The notes: generated from the sequence alone by a model not told the origin. Positions 13,607 to 21,817 are shown, counted from the first letter of the stretch. The stretch: 22,221 nt of DNA from Treponema sp. (GCA_017963165.1 JAGCTZ010000226.1:1-22221), one strand, 5' to 3'. Made by a program: numbers and translations.

Positions 13607-15646
13607 GGACCCCGTTGCTCTCACAAACGGTCCCGGAATACACTTTTCGTCCCGTTTTTTACCCAAAAAGTCTTCATCAAACGTAATTGGGGTACCATCC
13701 GGGTTTTCAAACTTTTCTTCGGGTTCAAAAGCCATCTTCATATCGTCGGTGTGCATGAGCTTGCACGACACAGTGGCTCCCGAAGAACCAATTACATCAT
13801 AAACATTTGTCTTAAATTCAAAAATGCCGTCACCTTCTTCAACAGCAAAGGTAACTTTTTCGCCGCCATCAATTACAACAGCATCAGGCTCTTTTTCCTT
13901 TGACATTGGCTTGGCACCGTTTAAATAAACATTGCCACCAGTCCAAACCGGAAGTTCAGAATAATACTTATCTGTAGTAGGCGCTCCCTGTCCGCAGTAG
14001 CCTTCAAACTGTGCATTCCATTGTTCAAAAGTCGGGAACTTTTCATATACAAAAGTTCCTGCCAGAATGTTTCCATCATCCCAGTCATTGTTGGTTGCAA
14101 TGTTATTATCCATTCCTTTTTTAAGTGCAGGGCGAACAGGCTCCTGAACAAAGATGTTATTATAAACTCTTGTATCTCCGTGAAGAATTGTCATAAAGCC
14201 TGCAATTTCTGTCTGATGCGGAACATGATACGGTGTGTAGCGAGGCGACGGTCTTGTTGGAGCTCCGTTGTTTGTACCCTTTCCAATAGCAACAATCCCG
14301 CCATAAATAATATTATGAAGAAGAGCAACACCTTGTGTCGCAAGCTTAAGAGCTCTATCAGACAAAAAGATGTTATTGTCAACTAACGTTGGCCCGTGGC
14401 TAACTTCAACAAACAAATCTTCGCCACAGCCAACCATACTTTCATCATTCTGATTATATTCTTTTGGAACAACATTGTTGTAGAAAATACATTGTGTAAC
14501 GCGAGTTCCCTGTGCCTGCCAGTCTAGCCACATTCCGCGTGTACAATCATGAATTACATTACGACGGTAAATACAGTCAATAGCCGCATGCATTTTAATA
14601 CCGCCAATTTCGCAGCCCGCAAGATTCTGCTTGTTGTTTATATGATGAATATGACAATCTTCAACAACAGAAAAAACTCCACCCAGATGACCTACAATTC
14701 CTGTCTGACCGCAATCATGAATATTGCAACGGCGGATTATATGTGAACCAATTGTGGCTTTGCTCCAGCCTTCCCGCTGTGCCTGGCAGATACAATCTCG
14801 TTCTGTCTGCGCACCGTCTTTATATTTCCAATTAAGCCATTTGTTATCATTTTCCGACTGCAGATATTTTCCAAGCGAAATACCAGAACATTTAGATTCA
14901 AAAATCTCACAGTCTTCGATAATCCAACCTTTTGACCAGTGAGGGCCAATCATCCCTTCCTGATAAGCGGTAGGTGGCGCCCACTGTGTAGCTGCCTTAG
15001 AAACAGTAAATCCGCTTAAAGTAATAAATCCGCGACCTTCTTCTGAAGGATAAAAGCAGTTGCGTCGAACAGCTATTTCTACATTCTCTTTATTTGGATC
15101 TTTCCCCTGAAAATTTGCATAAAAAACAGTCTCATCGGAAGCTTTATCCTGTTCTGCGTACCATTTATACACGGAAAATTCGTGGTCCCAAGAAGGAACA
15201 CTAATTTTCCCCTCTTCAACCTCACTAATAGACTGCACTTCGTACATAGATTTACCGTTCAAAAACATATCACCGGTATGTGCAGTCATAAAAGCAATAA
15301 ACCAGTCGCCACTAACAAGCGATGTATAAGGATTATAATCACCAAAAATTTTATTCGAAACGCGTGCAGTATAAACTTTGCTGTCGGCATCTCCGTATAA
15401 AGTCCAGCCCTTAAGTTCTTCTGCTCCTGTGATATGTGCACCAAGCGGTACTTCGGACTTATATACAATCCTCTTTCTTTCTTCGCCGCCATTCTTAGGA
15501 TTTACACTTTCGCGATAAATTCCTGGAGCAACAATAACTTCGTCGCCTGCAACAGCGCAATCAGCAGCCTCGCTGATTGTTTTAAATGGCTTTCCCTGGC
15601 TGCCATCACCAGACACCCCTGCTTTTGCGTTAACATAATAAATCAT
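13577..15646 (-). CDS. GH120 beta-xylosidase (right-handed beta-helix)
   Basis: This 689-residue enzyme resembles Thermoanaerobacterium XylC throughout. Shared blocks as I recall them include GDVYLNG-like GDMFLNG (125-131), FYANFQG (175-181), WAPPTA (222-227), WSKGWIIED (237-245) and VGHLGGVFS (318-326). The catalytic pair should be nucleophile Asp375 (GMWLDWQAQGTRV) and acid/base Glu414 (DLFVEVSHGP). There is no signal peptide, so it acts in the cytoplasm on xylo-oligosaccharides. The start at 15646 has AAGGAA just upstream, and this Shine-Dalgarno overlaps the stop of the preceding gene, so the two are coupled. The last dozen residues (ATGSLSLSKGLEK) are translated from the dispersed repeat and replace the native end. 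Confidence 0.9.
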   Translation of the reverse strand: MIYYVNAKAGVSGDGSQGKPFKTISEAADCAVAGDEVIVAPGIYRESVNPKNGGEERKRIVYKSEVPLGAHITGAEELKGWTLYGDADSKVYTARVSNKIFGDYNPYTSLVSGDWFIAFMTAHTGDMFLNGKSMYEVQSISEVEEGKISVPSWDHEFSVYKWYAEQDKASDETVFYANFQGKDPNKENVEIAVRRNCFYPSEEGRGFITLSGFTVSKAATQWAPPTAYQEGMIGPHWSKGWIIEDCEIFESKCSGISLGKYLQSENDNKWLNWKYKDGAQTERDCICQAQREGWSKATIGSHIIRRCNIHDCGQTGIVGHLGGVFSVVEDCHIHHINNKQNLAGCEIGGIKMHAAIDCIYRRNVIHDCTRGMWLDWQAQGTRVTQCIFYNNVVPKEYNQNDESMVGCGEDLFVEVSHGPTLVDNNIFLSDRALKLATQGVALLHNIIYGGIVAIGKGTNNGAPTRPSPRYTPYHVPHQTEIAGFMTILHGDTRVYNNIFVQEPVRPALKKGMDNNIATNNDWDDGNILAGTFVYEKFPTFEQWNAQFEGYCGQGAPTTDKYYSELPVWTGGNVYLNGAKPMSKEKEPDAVVIDGGEKVTFAVEEGDGIFEFKTNVYDVIGSSGATVSCKLMHTDDMKMAFEPEEKFENPDGTPITFDEDFLGKKRDEKCIPGPFVRATGSLSLSKGLEK

Positions 15647-15655
15647 AGAATTTCC

Positions 15656-16492
15656 TTATTTTATATCTTGTTTTACTTCCTCTGGCGGTTGTTCCAAAAG
15701 CTCTGGATTCTGCAAGTAATACTGCAGTCTTTTACAAGCCTGTGCAAACTGTGCTCCAGAACCAATGCGTTCATCCATAACAAAACCAATAGGAATAACT
15801 TTGTCAAAAACAATTTCTCCGTGTCGCTTTACAGGATCTTCACGTGTATTACCCATTGCCATAATCATAGAAGTTGTACCAAAGTTGTAGACATGGTGGA
15901 AAATATAATTGGTTCCAATACTGGCCAGATTAGTAATAGTCATAGTACAGTGGAACGGACTTGCATTTATAACAGCCTTAGGCAGCATATTATGTTTATC
16001 AAGAAACTTAATAAGATTTACACCAAATCTTGCCAGACCAGGAATAGAAAGAAGGAATGCCATAAGTTTGTCTGTAGAGTTTGTAAGTCCATCTCCTCTG
16101 TTTCGTTCTACGTATTCATCAAAAATTTTCTGAATATCATAAATTGTATTTGAAGGATCAAAGAACATTTTGTTCATTGTTCCGTCTGTTTCTCCCGGCT
16201 TAAGAACTACCATACCAATGGCAACCTCGTTACGGGCATAAGTTCTTTTGTTTACAACAAATCTGTTAAGGAATGGATAATCCGCAATTGTTCGAACAAA
16301 CGCTGCAAGAATAACCGAAAGATGACTAAAGGTATATCCTTCTTCTTTCTTTTTTCTCATGTATTTTCTGATTGGGTCCTGCAAAACAGTAAGCTCTATC
16401 ATGTTCATAGAATCACTTCGTTCCGCCATAATGTGCGAAATCAATTTGTACATCGGATCCAAAGTTTTTATAAGACGACCATCTTTACGCAT
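15656..16492 (-). CDS. CAT/2-oxoacid dehydrogenase E2-like acyltransferase-fold protein, catalytic His absent
   Basis: This 278-residue protein resembles the trimeric chloramphenicol-acetyltransferase/E2 catalytic fold. It has an early RKDGRLIKTLDP segment, a central LSVILAAFVRTIADYPFLNR helix, a TITNLASIG strand and a C-terminal IPIGFVMDERIGSG block (234-246). In active E2/CAT enzymes the last block reads DH(R)xxDG; here the His position is Glu241 and the Asp position is Ser245, so classical acetyl transfer is unlikely or uses other residues. There is no lipoyl domain. It is the first gene of the xylan operon, with its stop inside the Shine-Dalgarno of the GH120 gene. The family-like start at 16492 has AAGGG upstream. 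An in-frame ATG at 16597 with AGGAGG 7 nt before it is a real alternative. Confidence 0.7.
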   Translation of the reverse strand: MRKDGRLIKTLDPMYKLISHIMAERSDSMNMIELTVLQDPIRKYMRKKKEEGYTFSHLSVILAAFVRTIADYPFLNRFVVNKRTYARNEVAIGMVVLKPGETDGTMNKMFFDPSNTIYDIQKIFDEYVERNRGDGLTNSTDKLMAFLLSIPGLARFGVNLIKFLDKHNMLPKAVINASPFHCTMTITNLASIGTNYIFHHVYNFGTTSMIMAMGNTREDPVKRHGEIVFDKVIPIGFVMDERIGSGAQFAQACKRLQYYLQNPELLEQPPEEVKQDIK

Positions 16493-16532
16493 TTTTTTGC
16501 CCTTTTTTAGTATACGAATTATTTGTGAAATT

Positions 16533-16540
16533 ATTATAGC
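16533..16540 (-). promoter_or_regulatory. Extended -10 element for the leftward xylan operon
   Basis: GCTATAAT, preceded by T (16541 to 16533), gives a full TGnTATAAT extended -10, leaving a leader of about 34 nt to the ATG at 16492. No good -35 is visible, as is common with extended -10 promoters. A TATACT at 16514 to 16509 is a weaker alternative. If the upstream start at 16597 is used, this signal would lie inside the gene. Confidence 0.45.
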
Positions 16541-16618
16541 ATGAAAATATAAGAAAATGGAAAAATTCCGTGATTTTCTTCCGTCTTTCTTTTGCATCCT
16601 TCTTCCTCCTCCAAATAT

Positions 16619-16646
16619 TTGACAAATCAATTTTATACAATATACT
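16619..16646 (+). promoter_or_regulatory. Promoter of the CotH lipoprotein gene
   Basis: A perfect TTGACA (16619-16624) and TATACT (16641-16646) are 16 bases apart. Transcription would start near 16653, with a short leader carrying AAAGG before the ATG at 16671. It faces away from the xylan operon. Confidence 0.65.
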
Positions 16647-16670
16647 TTTTGTAAAGGTTAAAGGTGCCAT

Positions 16671-18308
16671 ATGAAAAAGATTTTACAATTTTTCCTTTTT
16701 TTATCAGTTTTTTTCTGTACAACCGGGTGTAATTCTCCATCAAAACCAGTAAAAACAAATCCTCCAAAGGATTATCTTGCAGAATTTGAAGCTTCCCTAA
16801 AAAATGACACAGTTGCTTCAACAAGAGCTGCAAATCTTGATTTTATTTTTAACAACAAAACCCTTGGAACAACAACAATTACAATCAAGCGCAGTGAATG
16901 GAACAAGCTTTGTGATGATTATCGCTACTTTTATAAAAACGAAAACTGCGTTCACGCCTTAAATTATAGATATGAAAAAGACGGCGAAACCTGGTCCATC
17001 CCTAATGTAGGCTTTAGGCTTCGCGGAAATACAAGTCGTTTTTGTCCGCAGGGTATTGATAACGGACGCCAACAGGATCAATTAAACCAAAACTGGAGCC
17101 AGGAATATTATGATTATGCCGAAAAACCAAACAATGATTACCGCCAGACACATTTCAAAGTTGATTTCGAAGAATTCCTGGAAGGCGAAGATGAAATGAA
17201 AATGGCAAACTGTATGAAAGGAGTTGCCTTAAAAAGACTGGACTCCGCTTGCGGTCGCGAAATTTTCTGTTTTGATTTATTTCATAGATACGGCATCTGG
17301 ACAGCCCCTCGAGCAAGTCATACAAGATTAATCCTGGAGTTCATAGAAGACGAAACAAACTACGCCACAACAAAAATAGATTATGGCGTCTATGAAATGT
17401 TCGAAGAAGTTAACAAACAATCTCTTAAAGCCCGCGAAAAAAGCGAAAACAATCCAAATGAAAATGCCTGGAATAACAACAAAGGCAATCTTTGGAAATG
17501 CCAGCACGAATTAGTAAACTATGATTACCTTCAGTGGAATATTGGTGTAGAAGACATCCGTATTTTTTACAAGGACGAAACACCAGCCGGAGAAAATGTA
17601 ACCTACAAACAAGACCCCAAAGGAGAACGAATTGCCTATGTTTTCGACAACTATCCTCTGGACTTAAAAACAAACAAAGAAGATTTAGATTCCGCAAAAA
17701 AAGAGCTCATGTCTTTTATAGAAGAACTCAACTCTATGTCTACAAAAGAAACCGCACAAATAAAGGCTTTTTACGAAAAATGGTTTGACGTAGATTTCTT
17801 CCTAAAGACAGTCGCAATAACTGTCATTTGCGGAATGGATGATGACTATTGGGGAAACAACAATAATTTCTATCTTTATTTTGACACAGGCAAAAAAGGC
17901 TCAGGAAAAGTTTATTACATTCCTTTTGATTATGATAACTCTCTTGGAGGCTCAGTTTTCGACGGAGGCTTTAAGCAGAATCCACTTGATTGGGGACGAG
18001 GAAAAAATCGACCTCTTATAGACAACATTCTTAAAGTTCCAGAGTTTAATGCAAAATATATAAAATACCTAAAAGAGCTTTCTGCCAAGGATTCAGAGTG
18101 GAATTACACCCGTTGCAGCCAGCAATTCCTATATTGGCAGAACTTACTCCGACCATACATAGACAGCCCGGATATAGATTATCATATTAGTGTGAAAGGC
18201 TTTTGGTACGGCACCTGGCAGCCAGATGGATATTCCCTTGTAGATTTCCCTAACAATCTTTATGACGCAACAAGAGAATCCCTGAATTCCTGGCTTTTAG
18301 GACAATAA
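16671..18308 (+). CDS. CotH-family lipoprotein
   Basis: This 545-residue exported protein has leader MKKILQFFLFLSVFFC with lipobox TTGC (Cys20). The CotH kinase-like domain spans most of the rest. The early RLRGNTSR strand (116-123), the GVYEMFEEVNK motif (239-249, family GxYxLxExxxK with the nucleotide-binding Lys) and DDDYWGNNNNFYLYFD (390-405) are visible. The metal-binding segment YYIPFDYDNSLGG (415-427) follows. CotH proteins act as protein kinases on spore coat in Bacillus and are frequent in fibre-degrading gut bacteria, where targets are unknown. AAAGG lies 8 nt before the ATG. The stop is a single base from the stop of the opposing MATE gene. Confidence 0.88.
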   Translation: MKKILQFFLFLSVFFCTTGCNSPSKPVKTNPPKDYLAEFEASLKNDTVASTRAANLDFIFNNKTLGTTTITIKRSEWNKLCDDYRYFYKNENCVHALNYRYEKDGETWSIPNVGFRLRGNTSRFCPQGIDNGRQQDQLNQNWSQEYYDYAEKPNNDYRQTHFKVDFEEFLEGEDEMKMANCMKGVALKRLDSACGREIFCFDLFHRYGIWTAPRASHTRLILEFIEDETNYATTKIDYGVYEMFEEVNKQSLKAREKSENNPNENAWNNNKGNLWKCQHELVNYDYLQWNIGVEDIRIFYKDETPAGENVTYKQDPKGERIAYVFDNYPLDLKTNKEDLDSAKKELMSFIEELNSMSTKETAQIKAFYEKWFDVDFFLKTVAITVICGMDDDYWGNNNNFYLYFDTGKKGSGKVYYIPFDYDNSLGGSVFDGGFKQNPLDWGRGKNRPLIDNILKVPEFNAKYIKYLKELSAKDSEWNYTRCSQQFLYWQNLLRPYIDSPDIDYHISVKGFWYGTWQPDGYSLVDFPNNLYDATRESLNSWLLGQ

Positions 18309-18309
18309 A

Positions 18310-19734
18310 TTATTCAGATTTCCCAGTTTCTTCAACAGATTCCACCGTGTTTTTTGGTAGTCTTTTAAAGAACCACGCCAAATATGGTATCGCAGTAAAC
18401 GTACTAAGTAAATCTGCAACAGCCTGGCTTATTTCAACTCCAAAAAGCCCGAACAAACGAGGCAAAATCAAAATTGCTGGAATAAAATAAACGCCCTGCC
18501 TGTTCATAGAAAGGAAGGTCGCCTGCTTAATATGACGCGTAGACTGCATAAGCATATTAGTTCCGACAATAAGCGCATGTAATGGTAAGAACGCCGCCTG
18601 CCATCTCAAAGCCACTTTTCCAACAGCAATAACATCCGGATCATCACGAAAAGCCCCTATAATCTGAGGAGCAAAAATCACAGCAAGCACAGCAAAAACA
18701 GACATTACACAAGCCCCGCTTACAACAAGAAAAACATAAGCCTTGCGAACCCTGTCATAACGCTTAGCACCATAATTGTAACCGCTAACCGGACTGAATC
18801 CCTGTCCAATTCCAATCATCATGCTGGCAATAAACATTATGATTTTTAATACAATAGCCATTGCCGCAACCGCTGCTACACCAAAACCTGCTGCAGTTTT
18901 ATTAAGCATAATGGAAGCAATACTAGCCAGCCCCTGACGAGCCAGAGAAGGAAGACCTGTAGAAACAACCCTTCCAAGCACCCGGATATCTTTCGAAATA
19001 TTTTTTACGCTGATATGACAGATAGATTTTCTGCGCAGATAAAACTGGAACAACAGCCAGAAGCTTGTAAATTGCGTCAACAAAGTACAAAGTGCAGCCC
19101 CGCGAATCCCAAGTCCCAGCCCATGTAAATGAAGTCCAAAAATCGGAAGTTCCTCAAAAATAAAGAAAGGATCCAAAAACAAATTAAGAATGCCTCCGGT
19201 AGTAAGCGCAATCATACTTAAAAAAGCCTTACCTTCGGCACGCAAATCATTGTTCAAAACAAACGAAGCACACATAAAAGGTGCGCCCCAGAAAATAAAC
19301 CGTGCATAATCCTGAGCATATGGTAAAACGCTTTCATCTGCTCCTGCAAAGCTCAAAACAACCTGTGCAAAAAGATTTCCAAAACAGGTAATAAGAACAC
19401 CAACACCAAGAGCCGCAAAAAATGCTGTAGAAGAAATTACAGAAGCTTCTTCATTACGTTTTTGACCAAGTCTTATAGAAACAAGGCTTCCCGACCCCAT
19501 ACCAAGCGTAAATCCGCACGCCTGAATAATAGACATAATCGGAAAAACAATTCCAACCGCTGCACTGGCTTCTGTTCCAAGCTGCGAAACAAAAAAAGTA
19601 TCTGCCATGTTATACAGCGACGTTACAAGCATAGAAATAATAGTCGGAATGGCAAGCTTCGAAATAAGCTTCCAGACCGGTGTATTTACCATCTTTTTAT
19701 ACTGATCGTCGGCAAGTTGGGATTTTTGTTCCAT
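18310..19734 (-). CDS. MATE-family multidrug/cation antiporter
   Basis: This 474-residue inner-membrane exporter has about twelve hydrophobic helices in two MatE repeats (about 20-185 and 245-405). Typical MATE segments are present: LAIPTIISMLVTSLYNMADTF near the N-terminus, GMGSGSLVSIRLGQ, LNLFLDPFFIF, and GIGQGFSPVSGYNYGAKRYDRV in the second half. It should use a Na+ or H+ gradient to expel cationic compounds; the substrate is not shown. The start is set by AGGAG (19741-19745) 6 nt before the ATG. It lies downstream of the amidohydrolase gene and is separated from it only by a G+C-rich repeat. Confidence 0.9.
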   Translation of the reverse strand: MEQKSQLADDQYKKMVNTPVWKLISKLAIPTIISMLVTSLYNMADTFFVSQLGTEASAAVGIVFPIMSIIQACGFTLGMGSGSLVSIRLGQKRNEEASVISSTAFFAALGVGVLITCFGNLFAQVVLSFAGADESVLPYAQDYARFIFWGAPFMCASFVLNNDLRAEGKAFLSMIALTTGGILNLFLDPFFIFEELPIFGLHLHGLGLGIRGAALCTLLTQFTSFWLLFQFYLRRKSICHISVKNISKDIRVLGRVVSTGLPSLARQGLASIASIMLNKTAAGFGVAAVAAMAIVLKIIMFIASMMIGIGQGFSPVSGYNYGAKRYDRVRKAYVFLVVSGACVMSVFAVLAVIFAPQIIGAFRDDPDVIAVGKVALRWQAAFLPLHALIVGTNMLMQSTRHIKQATFLSMNRQGVYFIPAILILPRLFGLFGVEISQAVADLLSTFTAIPYLAWFFKRLPKNTVESVEETGKSE

Positions 19735-19745
19735 GGTTTTCTCCT

Positions 19746-19880
19746 GCTGGGCGTTCCCCTCAACTTCGTTTCGGGTCGCTATGTTCCGGGTTCCGCTTTC
19801 GCTCCAGCCTCTTCGGTGCCGCTGCTTCGCATCGTCCCCTCCAGTGGCCGCTTCGCGCCCTTCACAGCGCTAACGCGCAC
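19746..19880. repeat. G+C-rich intergenic repeat element
   Basis: About two thirds of bases 19741-19860 are G or C by my count, far above the A+T-rich neighbours. The element fills the gap between the MATE Shine-Dalgarno (19741-19745) and the amidohydrolase stop. It contains small palindromes such as GCGCTAACGCGC and repeated CTTCG, and the octamer TCGCTCCA shared with two other intergenic stretches. Long frames run through it on the plus strand but show no protein-like features. It appears to have inserted over the end of the amidohydrolase gene. Confidence 0.65.
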
Positions 19881-20667
19881 CAATCTTTTTCAACAACTCT
19901 GCTGCATTATCATATAAAATTTTCTGTCTTTCTTCTGCTGTCAAATCAAGTTTATTAAATCTGCTAAGCTCATCTTCATGATCCCACATAGGAAAATCAG
20001 AACCAAAAAGGAATTTTTCTATTCCGTGCTCTTTTAGAATTTTATTTGCTTTTTCAAGCGGACATTTCCAAAGAGTGCTTGAAGTATCAAAATAAACATT
20101 TTTTCCAACAAGAAACTCCAGAGCATTATCCCATTCCGTATAGCCGCCAAAATGAGCTGCAATCACAATAAGGTCGGGATGCTTTTCCATAACATGTGCA
20201 ATTCTTTTTGGACCCGAAAAATCATAACGATAATCACCGGCGTGAAAAAGAACAGGAATATTCAAGGCTGCACATTTGTCGTAAACAGCATCCATTTGTG
20301 GCATATCACACTGGAACTTTTGAAAATCAGGATGAAGCTTTACGCCACGAAGTCCGGCAGCATAAACGCGATCCAACTCTGCTTCAAAATTTTCATAATC
20401 AGGATGCATAGTTGCAAAACCAACAAACTGCGGAAATTTTTCGCAGGCACCAATAATAAAGTTGTTGATTGATTCAACCTGTTCAGCCTTTGTAGCAACC
20501 GAATGAACAATATATTTTTCTACACCAATTCTGCTGCCACTTTCAATCAATTCCAAAGCCCGTCCGTGCCAGGCCATAGGAGCATCTCCATAAAAAGCGC
20601 CGACTGCTGCTGTCGCCTTTTCGGCAATTTTTTCCGGATATATATGAGCGTGAAAATCAATAATCAT
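19870..20667 (-). CDS. Amidohydrolase family 2 (ACMSD-like TIM-barrel) protein
   Basis: This 265-residue metal-dependent hydrolase or decarboxylase is of the PF04909 type. The metal-binding HxH is His6/His8 (DFHAHIYPE). Further likely ligands are His142 (LFHAGD), His172 (AHFGG) and Asp224 (FGSDFP), with Lys110 in the GVKLHPD motif. The substrate is unknown. The start at 20667 is preferred; a TTG 9 nt upstream would sit right against the -10. There is no Shine-Dalgarno, and TATAAT ends 9 nt before the ATG. The final residues (GAR) and the stop TAG are encoded within the adjoining G+C-rich repeat, so a few native C-terminal residues may have been replaced. It is followed by the MATE gene. Confidence 0.85.
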   Translation of the reverse strand: MIIDFHAHIYPEKIAEKATAAVGAFYGDAPMAWHGRALELIESGSRIGVEKYIVHSVATKAEQVESINNFIIGACEKFPQFVGFATMHPDYENFEAELDRVYAAGLRGVKLHPDFQKFQCDMPQMDAVYDKCAALNIPVLFHAGDYRYDFSGPKRIAHVMEKHPDLIVIAAHFGGYTEWDNALEFLVGKNVYFDTSSTLWKCPLEKANKILKEHGIEKFLFGSDFPMWDHEDELSRFNKLDLTAEERQKILYDNAAELLKKIGAR

Positions 20668-20676
20668 AATGAGCAA

Positions 20677-20705
20677 ATTATAGCGAGGCGAAGTAAAAAA
20701 GTCAT
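20677..20705 (-). promoter_or_regulatory. Promoter of the amidohydrolase gene
   Basis: TATAAT (20682 to 20677) and ATGACT (20705 to 20700) are 17 bases apart. The -10 ends 9 nt before the ATG at 20667, leaving a leader of 0-3 nt and no Shine-Dalgarno. Confidence 0.55.
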
Positions 20706-20734
20706 TATAAAATAGTGTTTTACCAATTTTCGCG

Positions 20735-20914
20735 TTAATCCAGGAACAGGATTTTTCCTAAAATTACCCGAGAAAACTTTGTTTTAGAAGCTCCACGAGA
20801 AAAGGCAGCAATCTGTTCTTCCGATCGCTTGATATCTTCAAAGAGCTCTGGTTGTCGATTAAAGAATAAACGTGCGCAAACCCGATTCCATTTTCTTACA
20901 ACAAACAATGATTT
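20735..20914 (-). pseudogene. Gene remnant, C-terminal fragment of unknown protein
   Basis: An open stretch of 59 codons follows a TGA (20917-20915) and ends at TAA (20737-20735). It has no ATG, but its translation looks protein-like, with segments such as CARLFFNRQPELFEDIKRSE and SRVILGKILFLD. The other frames are broken or short. I do not recognise the family. It is probably the tail of a decayed gene; a chance open frame cannot be excluded. It lies between the amidohydrolase promoter and a second fragment on the other strand. Confidence 0.35.
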
Positions 20915-20988
20915 TCATACAAGTAAATCAGACAGAGTAAAGTAGAATTAGTAATATAATAAGATTTTAGAAAGGTAAACAACCATAG

Positions 20989-21159
20989 GAGACATTCAAA
21001 AAATCAAAAGACAACAATCTTGTTTACACCTTCTATAATCAAAAAGAAAACAAAGATGTATACATGGTTGCTCTGCGAAATGATTCCGGCGACTTGATCG
21101 GCTATTACGAAAAACACGAATACCGTAATCGCGAAACCATGAAGATGTATGATATATAA
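20989..21159 (+). pseudogene. Gene remnant, C-terminal fragment resembling a PAS-type domain end
   Basis: After a TAG at 20986-20988 the frame is open for 56 codons to TAA (21157-21159). It reads ETFKKSKDNNLVYTFY and later VALRNDSGDLIGYYEKHEYR. There is no ATG at its beginning; the first internal ATG is in the middle of this sequence. The strand pattern with a D-S-G-D-L-I-G turn resembles the last strands of PAS sensor domains, a tentative guess. It is best explained as the 3' end of a lost gene. It ends about 30 bases upstream of the flavoprotein start. Confidence 0.4.
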
Positions 21160-21190
21160 AAAATTACAAAATCAAAACAGGAGGCTAAAA

Positions 21191-21817
21191 ATGAAAGTTC
21201 TTTTAGTAAACGGAAGTCCACGCCCAAACAGTAATACACTGGCAGGCTTACACGAAATGGAAAAAATTTTTGCACAGGAAGGAATTGAAACAGAAATTTT
21301 TAATATCGGTAATAAAGATATTCGTGGTTGCATCGGTTGCAATCAATGCAGTAAAAAAGGCGCTTGTGTTTTTGATGATGAAGTAAATGAATTTGCCGCT
21401 AAGTTTGAAGCAGCAGATGGACTTGTTGTTGGTTCTCCTGTTTATTACGCCGCCCCAAATGCTACAGTTCAGGCTTTTTTGCAGAGACTTTTTTATTCAA
21501 GCCAATTTGATAAATCATTTAAAGTTGGTGCTGGTTTTGTTTGTGCCCGTCGTGCCGGAACAACAGCCGCTTATGATGTTTTGAATAAATTTTTCACCAT
21601 AAGCGGAATGCCTATTGCCCCAAGCCAGTACTGGAACAACATTCACGGCGGTGCCCCTGGAGAAGCCACCCGCGATGCCGAAGGAATGCAAACCCTCCGA
21701 GTCCTTGCCCGCAACATGAGCTTTATGATAAAGTCTTTTGCTTTAGGCAAAGAAAAGTTCGGCCTCCCGGAAAAAGAAGACCCCCACCTCTGGACCAACT
21801 TTTTCCAGAATAACTAG
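21191..21817 (+). CDS. Flavodoxin-like NAD(P)H-dependent FMN reductase / iron-sulfur-flavoprotein-type oxidoreductase
   Basis: This 208-residue flavodoxin-fold protein opens with VNGSPRPNSNT (6-16), the FMN-phosphate-binding loop of the NADPH-dependent FMN reductase family. A Cys cluster C-x2-C-x2-C-x5-C (Cys47, 50, 53, 59) follows, as in iron-sulfur flavoproteins, and may bind a cluster or be redox-active. GSPVYYAAPNATVQAFLQR (about 86-104) is the second flavin-contact segment. The start at 21191 has AGGAGG (21179-21184) 6 nt upstream; an ATG 42 nt earlier overlaps the upstream remnant. It is probably a cytoplasmic quinone- or nitro-type reductase; substrate unknown. Confidence 0.85.
   Translation: MKVLLVNGSPRPNSNTLAGLHEMEKIFAQEGIETEIFNIGNKDIRGCIGCNQCSKKGACVFDDEVNEFAAKFEAADGLVVGSPVYYAAPNATVQAFLQRLFYSSQFDKSFKVGAGFVCARRAGTTAAYDVLNKFFTISGMPIAPSQYWNNIHGGAPGEATRDAEGMQTLRVLARNMSFMIKSFALGKEKFGLPEKEDPHLWTNFFQNN

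Noticed and set aside
13503..13643. 47-residue N-terminal extension of the GH127-type enzyme
   Set aside because: It translates a dispersed repeat, while the ATG at 13502 has a good Shine-Dalgarno and begins the conserved protein.
19462..19958. Two long plus-strand frames across the MATE/amidohydrolase gap
   Set aside because: They are antisense to two well-supported genes and read through the G+C-rich repeat; Ser/Arg/Pro-rich translations of this kind are typical of such repeats.
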